Origin: Beduinella massiliensis
Lineage (GTDB): Bacteria; Bacillota; Clostridia; Christensenellales; Aristaeellaceae
Length of the DNA stretch: 64,000 nucleotides
NCBI RefSeq assembly: GCF_900199405.1
Contig: NZ_LT963430.1
Span: 1,705,605 to 1,769,604 of the forward strand
Direction of reading: 5' to 3'
The notes beneath the pieces were generated by a model. It saw only the letters and a program-made list of their open reading frames with translations, was not told the origin of the DNA and did no database searches. Positions within the stretch are counted from its first letter, which is position 1. The number at the start of each line of letters is the position of its first letter. A program made the position numbers and the translations under genes. Shown piece by piece: positions 46,406-54,673 of this stretch.

Positions 46406-47730
46406 ACATGGTCGAGATCATCCTGAAGAAGAAGCGCGCGGAGGCGCTTTCCCGCGAGGAGATCCGTTACTTCGTGCGGGGCGCGGCGGACGGTTCCCTG
46501 CCGGATTACCAGCTTTCCGCGCTGATGATGGCCATCTGCTTTGCCGGCATGACGCCGCAGGAGACGGCTGACCTCACGATGGAGATGATGCACTCCGGCG
46601 ACGTGGCGGATCTTCGCAGCGTGGGCGGTGTGTGCGTGGACAAGCACTCCACCGGCGGCGTGGGAGACACGACGACGCTGGTGCTCGCGCCGCTTGCGGC
46701 CGCCTGCGGGGCGAAGGTCGCCAAGATGTCCGGGCGGGGGCTGGGGCACACCGGCGGCACGCTGGACAAGCTGGAGAGCATTCCCGGCTGCACGATCGCG
46801 CTCTCGGAGCAGGATTTCCTGCGCCAGGTACGGGACATCGGCTGCGCGGTCATCGGGCAGACGGCCGACCTCGCGCCCGCGGACAAACGCCTGTACGCGC
46901 TGCGCGATGTGACGGGCACGGTGGACTGCATCCCGCTCATCGCGTCCAGCATCCTTTCCAAGAAGCTGGCGGCGGGCTCGGACGCGATCGTGCTGGACGT
47001 GAAGACCGGCAGCGGCGCGCTCATGCAGACGCTTGACGAGAGCATCGACCTGGCGCAGGCCATGGTGCGCATCGGGGAATTGGCGGGCAAGCCCACGCTG
47101 GCGATGGTGACGGGCATGGACCAGCCGCTGGGCACCCACGTGGGCAACGCGCTGGAGGTGCGGGAGGCGATCGAGATTCTCGCGGGCAGCGCGGACGAAA
47201 AGAGCGCCGATCTGCGCGAGGTATCGCTGACGCTGGGCGGGCAGATGCTGCTCGCGGCGGGCCTTGCAGATTCGCTGGAAGCGGCGAAGAAGAAGATGCG
47301 CGCGGCGCTCGAGAGCGGCGCGGGCCTTCAAAAGTTCAGGGAGATGATCGCGGCACAGGGCGGCGATGCGCGCGTCGCGGACGACGTGGGGCTGCTGCCG
47401 CGGGCAAAGCTCGTGACGGCCGTGCCCGCGGCGCGGGACGGCTACGTCGCCGCGCTGGACACGACGGCCATCGGCTACGTGGCGCAGGGGCTCGGTGCGG
47501 GCCGGGCGCGCAAGGACGACACGATCGATCCTGCGGTCGGCCTGGTCATGGACGTGCGCATCGGTGATTTCGTTCGCGCGGGCGAGCCGATCTGCCACAT
47601 TCACGCGAACGCCGCGGCGCGCGCGGACGCCGCGGCTAAGCGCATGCAGGAGATCGTTCTCCTGTCGGACGAGGAGCCCGTGAGGCCGCCGCTCATCTAT
47701 GCGACGGTGACGCCGGAAGGCGTCGTGTGA
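46402..47730 (+). CDS. pdp: Pyrimidine-nucleoside phosphorylase
   Basis: 442 residues with GGAGGAAATG before the ATG. The family signature SGRGLGHTGGTLDKLESIPG is present, as are KHSTGGVGD (phosphate site) and the C-terminal lobe (LGAGRARKDDTIDPAVGLVM, GDFVRAGEPI). It splits uridine, deoxyuridine or thymidine by phosphorolysis. Linkage to a glycosylase may be coincidental. A hairpin terminator follows. Confidence 0.95.
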   Translation: MNMVEIILKKKRAEALSREEIRYFVRGAADGSLPDYQLSALMMAICFAGMTPQETADLTMEMMHSGDVADLRSVGGVCVDKHSTGGVGDTTTLVLAPLAAACGAKVAKMSGRGLGHTGGTLDKLESIPGCTIALSEQDFLRQVRDIGCAVIGQTADLAPADKRLYALRDVTGTVDCIPLIASSILSKKLAAGSDAIVLDVKTGSGALMQTLDESIDLAQAMVRIGELAGKPTLAMVTGMDQPLGTHVGNALEVREAIEILAGSADEKSADLREVSLTLGGQMLLAAGLADSLEAAKKKMRAALESGAGLQKFREMIAAQGGDARVADDVGLLPRAKLVTAVPAARDGYVAALDTTAIGYVAQGLGAGRARKDDTIDPAVGLVMDVRIGDFVRAGEPICHIHANAAARADAAAKRMQEIVLLSDEEPVRPPLIYATVTPEGVV

Positions 47731-47749
47731 GACAATTTTATCTATAACG

Positions 47750-47785
47750 GCGCGCCTTGCTTTTGAGAGAAGCAAGGCGCGCATT
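47750..47785 (+). terminator. Strong hairpin, probable terminator after the phosphorylase gene
   Basis: A perfect 13-bp stem (47750-47762 with 47770-47782) and a short T-rich stretch. Confidence 0.7.
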
Positions 47786-47848
47786 CTTGCGTTTGCGGGA
47801 TTTCGGTTTGCCCGCGTAGCGCAGGATTTTTTATTTTCTGGTTTTCTC

Positions 47849-47877
47849 TTGACAAACAAGACTGTAATTATTATAAT
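47849..47877 (+). promoter_or_regulatory. Consensus promoter of the rhodanese/RclA operon
   Basis: TTGACA (47849-47854), exactly 17 bases, TATAAT (47872-47877): a perfect sigma-A consensus, which normally needs repression. Confidence 0.92.
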
Positions 47878-47900
47878 TACTGTTACAAGCGAGATTACAG
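47862..47900. promoter_or_regulatory. Overlapping palindromes at the rhodanese promoter, probable operator
   Basis: GTAATTA and TAATTAC (47864-47880) form a 7-bp palindrome covering the -10. An outer pair, CTGTAAT (47862-47868) and ATTACAG (47894-47900), surrounds it. No regulator gene is adjacent, so the binding protein is unknown. Confidence 0.6.
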
Positions 47901-47915
47901 AATGGAGCGCGATGT

Positions 47916-48365
47916 ATGAAACGGAAGAGCATATTGTTGTTGATGGGGCTTGCGGCGGTGAGCATGCTGCTGACGGCGTGCGCAAAGCCCGACGCGGGGA
48001 AGCCAGACGGAATGGAAACAAGCGGCGGGGCTTACCAGAAGATCGATCCCGCCGAGGCAAAGCGCATGATCGATGCGGGCGGCGTGACGGTGGTGGACGT
48101 GCGCAGGACGGACGAATACGAGGACGGCCACGTGCCGGGCGCAATCAACATCCCCAACGAAGACATTGCGGATCAAATGCCGGCGGCGCTGCCGGATGCC
48201 GGGGCGACGCTGATCGTCTACTGCCGGTCGGGCGTGCGCAGCAAACAGGCCTCTGACAAGCTGGTGCGGATGGGGTATCGGCGCGTGTACGACATGGGAG
48301 GCATCCTCGATTGGACGTATGATACGGTGACAGGCGTCGAACCGGGCGCAAACGCGGCTGAATAA
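47916..48365 (+). CDS. Rhodanese-domain lipoprotein
   Basis: 149 residues. Signal peptide with a lipobox LLTAC (lipidated Cys22), then one rhodanese domain (about 40-140). The active-site loop is CRSGVRS (Cys103) and VVDVRRTDEYEDGHVPGAINIP is typical. It should sit outside the membrane and carry sulfane sulfur or take part in thiol redox. It precedes the RclA-like reductase by 37 bases and shares its regulated promoter. Confidence 0.92.
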   Translation: MKRKSILLLMGLAAVSMLLTACAKPDAGKPDGMETSGGAYQKIDPAEAKRMIDAGGVTVVDVRRTDEYEDGHVPGAINIPNEDIADQMPAALPDAGATLIVYCRSGVRSKQASDKLVRMGYRRVYDMGGILDWTYDTVTGVEPGANAAE

Positions 48366-48402
48366 GGATGACAGGGCATACGAGAAAGGACAGGGATGGG
48401 CT

Positions 48403-49770
48403 ATGAAAAGGAACGAATACGACGCGATCATCATTGGGTTTGGCAAGGGCGGCAAGACGCTGGCCGCAAAGCTCGGCGCGAGCGGGAAAAAGGTGGCCCT
48501 GGCGGAGATGGATTCCGACATGTACGGCGGCACCTGCATCAACGTGGGGTGCATTCCCTCCAAGTCGTTGATTACGAGCGCGGCGAAGACGGATCCGCAC
48601 GCGCCTGAGGCGGAGAAAGCGGCGGCTTTTCGGCGGGCGGTCGAAGAAAAACGGCGGCTGACGGCGATGCTGCGCAAAAAGAACTACGACAAGCTGGAAC
48701 GTATGGAGAACGTCACCCTGTACGATGGGCATGCCCGTTTTGTGGGCGCGCATCAGGTGGAGGTAACGGGGGATACGGGCACATATCTCCTTGAGAGCGC
48801 GCAGATCTTCATCAATACCGGTTCTACTGCCCGCATTCCGCCCATCGAGGGCATTCGGGATACGCCGGGCGTCTACACCAGCGCGGGGCTGATGGACGTC
48901 GAGGTCCTTCCGCACCGCCTCGTCGTCATCGGCGGCGGATACATCGGACTGGAGTTTGCCTCCATGTTCGCGGACTTCGGAAGCCAGGTGACCGTCCTGC
49001 AGGATAACGGGGACTTTCTGCCGCGTGAAGACGAGGACGTGGCGCGGGCGATTCGCGATACGCTGGAAGCGCAGGGCATCATCCTGCGATTTAACGCAAA
49101 GACGCAGAAGATTGAGAAGGGCGCGCAGGGGCCGGTCCTAACGTTTGAGGCCGGCGGAACGGTCGAGCGCTTTGAGGCGGACGCGGTGCTGGTCGCGACG
49201 GGGCGCGTGCCCAATACGCAGGGGCTGAACTGCGAGGCAGCGGGCGTTCAACTCACGCCGCATGGGGCCGTTCGGGTCGACGATCAGCTCCGCACGACCG
49301 CGCCAGGCATCTGGGCGCTGGGCGACGTAAACGGCGGCGCGCAGCACACCTACGTGTCGCTGGACGACTTTCGCGTCGTATGGTCGCAGCTGTCCGGCAG
49401 CACGCGTTACACCACGGCGGATCGCAGGAATGTGCCCTACAGCGTGTTCCTGCACACGCCCTATGCCCGCGTTGGGCTGAATGAGCGCGAAGCGCGCGCC
49501 GCGGGCTACGACGTCCGCGTGATGAAGATGCCCGCGGCGGCGATCCCCAAGGCGCAGGTGCTTCGGGCGACGGACGGCTTGCTCAAGGCGGTCGTGGATG
49601 TCCGGACGGACAAAATCCTGGGCGCGATGCTGCTGTGCAGCGAGTCCTACGAGACGATCAACGTCGTGAAGCTGGCCATGGATTTGGGAGCGCCCTACAC
49701 GGCGCTTCGCGACCAGGTCTTCACCCATCCCACGATGACGGAGGCCTTAAACGACCTGTTCAGCCTCTGA
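48403..49770 (+). CDS. RclA-like pyridine nucleotide-disulfide oxidoreductase
   Basis: 455 residues. FAD-binding motif IIIGFGKGGKTLAAKL, redox-active pair GGTCINVGCIPSK (Cys45, Cys50), NAD-binding VVIGGGYIGLEFASMF, the second FAD motif GIWALGDVNGG, and the C-terminal dimerisation domain with FTHPTMTEALNDLFSL, whose His and Glu complete the active site. This ending and the lack of a lipoamide-type context fit the RclA/hypothiocyanous acid reductase group. The rhodanese partner suggests oxidant or reactive-sulfur stress. Mercuric reductase is less likely, since there is no N-terminal HMA domain or C-terminal Cys pair. Confidence 0.82.
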   Translation: MKRNEYDAIIIGFGKGGKTLAAKLGASGKKVALAEMDSDMYGGTCINVGCIPSKSLITSAAKTDPHAPEAEKAAAFRRAVEEKRRLTAMLRKKNYDKLERMENVTLYDGHARFVGAHQVEVTGDTGTYLLESAQIFINTGSTARIPPIEGIRDTPGVYTSAGLMDVEVLPHRLVVIGGGYIGLEFASMFADFGSQVTVLQDNGDFLPREDEDVARAIRDTLEAQGIILRFNAKTQKIEKGAQGPVLTFEAGGTVERFEADAVLVATGRVPNTQGLNCEAAGVQLTPHGAVRVDDQLRTTAPGIWALGDVNGGAQHTYVSLDDFRVVWSQLSGSTRYTTADRRNVPYSVFLHTPYARVGLNEREARAAGYDVRVMKMPAAAIPKAQVLRATDGLLKAVVDVRTDKILGAMLLCSESYETINVVKLAMDLGAPYTALRDQVFTHPTMTEALNDLFSL

Positions 49771-49782
49771 GAATTTTTCTTT

Positions 49783-49807
49783 CCGGCCGATTGCCTCGGC
49801 CGGTTTT
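49783..49807 (+). terminator. Intrinsic terminator of the rhodanese/RclA operon
   Basis: CCGGCCGA and TCGGCCGG pair over 8 bp with a 5-base loop; T-rich sequence follows. Confidence 0.85.
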
Positions 49808-49857
49808 CGTTTTTGGTGAAACCTCTTGCCCCCCTTGGAATAAAAATTTGCATTTCC

Positions 49858-49887
49858 TGAATCTGGGGCTGTGCTCGTGCGTCTAAT
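49858..49887 (+). promoter_or_regulatory. Candidate ECF-type autoregulatory promoter
   Basis: TGAATC (49858-49863), 16 bases, then CGTCTAAT (49880-49887). This resembles the TGAAAC-N16-CGTC promoters of many Firmicutes ECF factors. A GNRA-capped 6-bp hairpin (49912-49927) lies in the leader. Confidence 0.5.
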
Positions 49888-49992
49888 GGGTGAAGCGCGC
49901 TTTTAAAAGAGGGCCGCGCAAGCGGCCTTATCCCGCCGGCGCCGGACGCCCCGCGTCCAACGCCCGACGGACATCCAAAGAGGAGGAACACC

Positions 49993-50457
49993 ATGGACAA
50001 GGAGGACTTCGCCGCGAGGATCACCTCGGCGCAGGGCAGCCTGTACCGCATCGCGTGCAGTTACCTTGCGTGTGAGCACGACCGCCTGGACGCGATCAGC
50101 GAGGCAATCTGCAAAGCCTGGCAAAAGCGGGATACCCTGCGCAGCGAGCGGTATTTTAACACCTGGCTGGTTCGCATCCTCATCCGGGAGTGCATTGCCA
50201 TTCAGCGCAGGCAGCGGCGCACGACGCCGGTGGAGCAGTTGATGCAGCCCGACGTGCCTACGCAGAACGAGGATTTGCGCCTGGCGCTCAGCCGTCTTCC
50301 GCAAAAGCTGCGGGCCGCGACTGTGCTGCACTACATGGAGGGCTACAGCGTGCAGGAGGTCGCCTCGATGCTGGGTACGACCAAGGGCGCGGTTTGCTCG
50401 CGGCTTTCACGTGCGCGCGAAAGCCTGCGTGCCCTTCTGAAGGAGGGGATCGAATGA
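49993..50457 (+). CDS. ECF-type RNA polymerase sigma factor
   Basis: 154 residues with GGAGG 8 bases upstream. Region 2 (about 10-70, YRIACSYLACEHDRLDAISEAICKAW) and region 4 (about 95-150, LPQKLRAATVLHYMEGYSVQEVASMLGTTKGAVCSRLSRAR) are both present. The stop overlaps the next start in ATGA, as is usual for a sigma/anti-sigma pair. Confidence 0.93.
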   Translation: MDKEDFAARITSAQGSLYRIACSYLACEHDRLDAISEAICKAWQKRDTLRSERYFNTWLVRILIRECIAIQRRQRRTTPVEQLMQPDVPTQNEDLRLALSRLPQKLRAATVLHYMEGYSVQEVASMLGTTKGAVCSRLSRARESLRALLKEGIE

Positions 50458-51452
50458 AGCGCGAAGAATGGCGGCGCGCCTACGAGCCGCTGCCGGACAG
50501 CCTTGCCGTGCGTGTCGAGCGCACCCTATCACAGCTTGAGGAGGAACGTATCGTGAAAAAACATGTGTTACGGACGATCATCATCGTCTGCGTGCTAGTG
50601 CTTTTGCTGGGCGGTACCGCGCTAGCGATGGCGAGGCAGTTTGGCGTGGGGGACTTTCTGGGCTGGATGTACGGAGAGGAGCTAAAGCCCGGCGCGCAGG
50701 AGCTCGTAGATTATCCACAGGCTTCAAAGCGCGTAGGCGACGTGACGGTGACCGTGCGCGAGGCGATTTGGGACGGCTTCGCCGGTCATCTGGTGATCGA
50801 GTACAGGAGCCCGGAGGGCACGGCGATGGTGCCCTGGGACGACCGGCGGATCGAAGGAAAAGCGGAGGACGAACAGGCGCTGCTGGATACCTATAGCGTC
50901 TATTACGCGCCGCTTGATCCGGATCTCCTGTGCGTCACCGATAAAGGAAGTGAAACGTTCTGGGGCGAACTGGGTTTTTATTACCGGCAGGAAGCGGACG
51001 ACGTGCTCTCGATGATTCTGTCGTTCAGCTGCACACAAATGAAGTCTACGCGGCTGTCCTTTGGCGCGGGCGCGCACAAGTTTACGAAGGGGCAGGAGGA
51101 CGAGCGGACGGACGAATGGCTGGAATTTGATGTGACCGACCACACCCTGAAAAACCATACCTTCACGTTCGAGCGTCCCGGCGAATTGAACGGGAAGGAG
51201 ATCGACCGCGTGACCTTTACCTTTACCCCCTTGCAGACCGTGGTGGACATCGACTTTGCGGACGGGGCCCGGACGTACACGGGCATAGACGTGCTGGTAC
51301 TGGACGAAGCGGGGAACGCCGTTGAGCCCACATCCACGTCCCTCTTGTCCAACGGCGTGGACGCCTTTGACGAGCTGCCCCGGAGGATTGGGCTGCAGGC
51401 GGCGTCGAACGGGGAACCCATCGGGGAGGTGCTCGCCCTGTCGTTTGAGTAA
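50454..51452 (+). CDS. Membrane-anchored DUF4179-like protein, putative anti-sigma factor
   Basis: 332 residues. A cytoplasmic N-terminus (1-35) is followed by one membrane span (about 38-60, LRTIIIVCVLVLLLGGTALAM) and a large beta-rich extracellular domain. This matches the DUF4179 proteins encoded after ECF factors in Clostridia. No zinc-type anti-sigma motif (HxxxCxxC) is visible. The sigma-binding role is inferred from topology and the 4-base gene overlap. Confidence 0.8.
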   Translation: MKREEWRRAYEPLPDSLAVRVERTLSQLEEERIVKKHVLRTIIIVCVLVLLLGGTALAMARQFGVGDFLGWMYGEELKPGAQELVDYPQASKRVGDVTVTVREAIWDGFAGHLVIEYRSPEGTAMVPWDDRRIEGKAEDEQALLDTYSVYYAPLDPDLLCVTDKGSETFWGELGFYYRQEADDVLSMILSFSCTQMKSTRLSFGAGAHKFTKGQEDERTDEWLEFDVTDHTLKNHTFTFERPGELNGKEIDRVTFTFTPLQTVVDIDFADGARTYTGIDVLVLDEAGNAVEPTSTSLLSNGVDAFDELPRRIGLQAASNGEPIGEVLALSFE

Positions 51453-51474
51453 AGCGGGAATTTGCAGAAACGGA

Positions 51475-51527
51475 GCGCGGCCCGGAGCTGATTTTTTTCA
51501 GCTCCGGGCCGCGCGTTTGTCTTTTGC
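51475..51527. terminator. Long bidirectional terminator between convergent genes
   Basis: A perfect 17-bp stem (51475-51491 with 51498-51514) and a T-rich tail. It ends the ECF operon rightwards and lies directly beyond the nadE stop codon. Confidence 0.88.
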
Positions 51528-53864
51528 TTAAAGTGCGCATCCGGGGAAACGTTCCTTTGCCGCCCTGAACAGCACCGGGGTAATGGCCGGATACGTCAGA
51601 TTTTCCGGCAGGCAATCAAAGGTGCAGGTGCGCGCCATCTCGCTTTCGGGCAACGCCGAGAGCGTGCGGATGTCCGCAAAGAAGACCCTGCCGTTGGACG
51701 AATCCTTTTCGTCGCCCGCGCGGTAGTCGAAGAGCGGCGTCAGCGTGAAGTCCGTCGCGCCCGATTCCTCGTACAGCTCGCGCCGCGCCGCTTCCTCGGG
51801 CGTTTCGCCGGGCTCAATGTGGCCGCCCTGCGTCTCCCAGGTGGCGCGTTTTTTATGCTGGCTGAGCAGGATTTTGTCCTGATAGCGCGAGAGCGTCACG
51901 ATAAAGCGGTAATCGGAAAGCCCGTCGAGGGGATAGACCTCGCAGTAACTGAGGCTTTGGCGGATCGCGCGCACCCGGTTCAGCCACAGGGCCGCGCTCG
52001 CGTCGCTGGGCATGCGCCAGTCGCCACGCGGAGAAAGGCTTACGCTGCCGACCTTGGGGCCGTCGGGCATGCACGAGCGCTTGAACTGCTGGCTGAAGAA
52101 ACGGCGCGTAAACGTCTCCAGTGCGTCCACGATCTGACGGCGGGTGTAGGCGCCGGCAAAGGCGGCTTCGGCCAGCGCGAGCAGCTTGTCCGGCCCCGCG
52201 CCGCAGTCCATCATGTTGTACAGAAAGAAGTCGTGCAGCGCGTAAGCCCCCAGCACGTCCTCCGTGCGCTGGGAGAGCTCCTCGCCTTCCTTGGAGGGGA
52301 TCAGCTCCGGGGAGATCGGCGTATCCAGGATGTCGTCCACGATGGCGGCGATTTCCCCTCCGAACACTGTATGGCCCATGTAACGCACCAGATGCTGGAT
52401 CAGCGTCTTGGGTACGCTGCCGTTGATGTTGTACATGGACATCTGGTCGCCGTTATAGGTGCACCAGCCCAGCGCCAGCTCGGAGAGGTCGCCCGTGCCC
52501 ATCACCAGCGCGCCGATACGGTTGGCGTAGTCCATCAGAACCTGCGTGCGCTCGCGTGCCTGCGCGTTTTCGTAGGCGACGTCGTGTACGTCGGGGTTCT
52601 GGCCGATGTCCGCGAAGTGCTGCGTAACCGCCGGGCCGATGGGGATTTCCTTCACCGTGCAGCCCAGCCGCGCCATGAGCGCGCGCGCGTTGTTCAGCGT
52701 GCGGCTGCCGGTGCCAAAGCCCGGCATCGTGATCGCGTGCAGTCCGTCGGCGGGGTAGCCTGCCTCGCGGAAGGCGTGCGCCGTCACCAGCAGCGTCAGC
52801 GTCGAATCCAGGCCGCCCGAAACGCCGATGACCGCCTTGTGAAGCCCTGTGCGTTCAAAGCGGGTGAGCAACCCGTTTTTTTGGATTGAGAGGATCTCCT
52901 GCGTGCGCGTCTCGCGCTCCGTCCCCGTGGGCACGAAGGGCATGGGCGAGACGGGGCGCAGCAGGTCGGCCTTGTCCGCACCACCGAGCTTTATGGGGAT
53001 GCGGCGCAGGCCCTGCGGCGCGTCCGTGAAGAAGGAACGGTTGCGCGCGCGCTTAAATGTGAGGCGCTGCAGGTCCACATCCGCGACCGTCAGCGATTCG
53101 CTGCGGACAAAGCGCCTGTTTTCGGCGAGCAGGCGGCCGTTTTCGTAGACGCCCGCGTAGCCCGCAAAGACGAGATCGGTCGTCGATTCGCCGTAGCCGG
53201 CGCCCGCGTAAACGTAGCCGCACATACAGCGTGCGGACTGCTGCGAGATCAGCTCCGTGCGGTAGCGGTGCTTGGTGACGACCTCGTTGCTGGCGGAGGG
53301 GTTGAAGATGAGCTGCGCGCCCGCCATGCACAGCGGGCCGGAGGGCGGCGCGGGCACCCAAAGGTCCTCGCAGATTTCTACGCCGAAGCAGGCTTCATCG
53401 CTTTCAAAGAGCAGCCCGCCGCCCATGGGAACGGTATCGCCCGAAAGGGAGATCGCGGCGGGCGCCTCGCTCGCGGGGGAAAACCAGCGCTGTTCGTAAA
53501 ATTCGGCGTAGTTGGGCAGATGCTGCTTGACCGCGATGCCGGCGACGCGTCCACCCGATACGACGGCAGCGCAGTTGAACAGCCGCCCGCCCGCCATCAG
53601 CGGCAGACCGACGATGGAGACGACGGGCCCGCCGTGCGCGGCGATGCGAAGCAGACCGTCGAGCGCGGCCGTCTGCAGCGTGGGCTGCAGCAGCAGGTCG
53701 CCGCAGGTGTAGCCGCAAAGGCAAAGCTCGGGGAAGACGAGGATGCGCACGCCCGCGTCCGCGGCGCGGTCGATGAGCCCGATGATATTCTGCGTATTTT
53801 TGGCGCAGTCCGCGACGTCAACGCGCGGAACAGCGGCGCCCACGCGGAGCATTCCACTTAACAA
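51528..53864 (-). CDS. nadE: Glutamine-dependent NAD+ synthetase with a C-terminal NUDIX domain
   Basis: 778 residues from TTG 53864 (AAGGA 9 bases upstream). Residues 5-275 are the nitrilase-type glutaminase, with triad Glu46 (FPELCLCGY), Lys113 (KQHLPNYAEF) and Cys165 (GVEICEDLW). Residues 320-640 are the synthetase, with the P-loop SGGLDS (349-354) and MGTGDLSELALGWCTYNGDQ. The last 127 residues (from about 652) are a complete NUDIX domain with the box G681 to A703 (GX5EX7REUXEEXGU, catalytic RELYEES). Normal NadE is about 640 residues. NUDIX enzymes often cut NAD(H) or ADP-ribose, so synthesis and clean-up of dinucleotides may be linked in one protein; the NUDIX substrate is not deducible. 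Confidence 0.92.
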   Translation of the reverse strand: MLSGMLRVGAAVPRVDVADCAKNTQNIIGLIDRAADAGVRILVFPELCLCGYTCGDLLLQPTLQTAALDGLLRIAAHGGPVVSIVGLPLMAGGRLFNCAAVVSGGRVAGIAVKQHLPNYAEFYEQRWFSPASEAPAAISLSGDTVPMGGGLLFESDEACFGVEICEDLWVPAPPSGPLCMAGAQLIFNPSASNEVVTKHRYRTELISQQSARCMCGYVYAGAGYGESTTDLVFAGYAGVYENGRLLAENRRFVRSESLTVADVDLQRLTFKRARNRSFFTDAPQGLRRIPIKLGGADKADLLRPVSPMPFVPTGTERETRTQEILSIQKNGLLTRFERTGLHKAVIGVSGGLDSTLTLLVTAHAFREAGYPADGLHAITMPGFGTGSRTLNNARALMARLGCTVKEIPIGPAVTQHFADIGQNPDVHDVAYENAQARERTQVLMDYANRIGALVMGTGDLSELALGWCTYNGDQMSMYNINGSVPKTLIQHLVRYMGHTVFGGEIAAIVDDILDTPISPELIPSKEGEELSQRTEDVLGAYALHDFFLYNMMDCGAGPDKLLALAEAAFAGAYTRRQIVDALETFTRRFFSQQFKRSCMPDGPKVGSVSLSPRGDWRMPSDASAALWLNRVRAIRQSLSYCEVYPLDGLSDYRFIVTLSRYQDKILLSQHKKRATWETQGGHIEPGETPEEAARRELYEESGATDFTLTPLFDYRAGDEKDSSNGRVFFADIRTLSALPESEMARTCTFDCLPENLTYPAITPVLFRAAKERFPGCAL

Positions 53865-53909
53865 CGTTCATCATCCTTTCCAACGATGGGGACGAAAATA
53901 GTTTTTCTT

Positions 53910-53938
53910 ACTGTACCACATTTGGGCCGGTTGTACAA
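53910..53938 (-). promoter_or_regulatory. Promoter of nadE
   Basis: On the minus strand, TTGTAC (53938-53933), a 17-base spacer and TACAGT (53915-53910). Confidence 0.6.
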
Positions 53939-54001
53939 CCGCGGCGGCATGATTCCGCCGGCCTTTGCATAGGAATCAGTACGATGCGGGAGGGATGAAA
54001 C

Positions 54002-54673
54002 ATGAGCAATCCGGACAGACATGTCATTCACGTCGGCAGCATGCAGGTGCGTGAGCGGCGCGCGCCGGGCACGGGCGCAAAGCCCGGCTCCAGGCAGCAG
54101 CAGGAGACGGGCGGGCTCACACTGCCCGAGCGGCTGCTTCGCGACTGCGCGCTGTGCACGGCGGCGGTGCTCGCGGCGATGAGCTTTGCCAACATCGGCG
54201 GCACGACGGCGGACGGCGTGATGAGCCGCGTCGCCTCTGCGGTGCAGATGGATTTCCAGCCGGACGAGGCGTTGGGCAGGCTGCAGTTCGTGCAGAACAT
54301 GCTGCCCGAGAGCGTGCTCGTCTTTTGGAACGTCGGGGAGGAGACAGCGGCCTACGAGGTCCCCAAGGGCGACGTCGTGCACACCTGGAGCGAGCAGGAG
54401 CCGTGGCTGGAGGTTGCCTGCGAGGGCGACGTAAAGGCGGCGGCCGCGGGCGAAGTAATGAGCGTCACGCGCGGCGACGAAGGGCTTTACACGATGCGGC
54501 TTCAGCATGCGGACGGCTCCGAAACGATTTACGGCAACCTGGCGCAGTGTCTCGCCTGGGAGGGCGATTACGTAGAGGAGGAGGGCGTCCTGGGAACAGC
54601 GGACGGCGAATTGTCGTTTGAAATTCGCAGAGAGGGTAGGATGCTGAACCCTGCGGACGTCGCGAAGCGATGA
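54002..54673 (+). CDS. spoIVFA: SpoIVFA-like protein with degenerate M23 domain
   Basis: 223 residues. A basic cytoplasmic N-terminus, one membrane span (about 48-65) and a C-terminal LytM/M23-like fold (about 125-215, GEVMSVTRGDEGLYTMRLQHADGSETIYGNL) without the metal-binding HxH. This is the layout of SpoIVFA, which regulates the SpoIVFB protease in the outer forespore membrane. It overlaps the protease gene by 4 bases (ATGA). The name rests on architecture and neighbour rather than strong sequence identity. Confidence 0.78.
   Translation: MSNPDRHVIHVGSMQVRERRAPGTGAKPGSRQQQETGGLTLPERLLRDCALCTAAVLAAMSFANIGGTTADGVMSRVASAVQMDFQPDEALGRLQFVQNMLPESVLVFWNVGEETAAYEVPKGDVVHTWSEQEPWLEVACEGDVKAAAAGEVMSVTRGDEGLYTMRLQHADGSETIYGNLAQCLAWEGDYVEEEGVLGTADGELSFEIRREGRMLNPADVAKR

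Noticed and set aside
48403-49770. Mercuric reductase or dihydrolipoamide dehydrogenase
   Set aside because: No HMA domain, no C-terminal vicinal cysteines and no merR or 2-oxoacid dehydrogenase genes nearby; the C-terminal motif fits the RclA group better.
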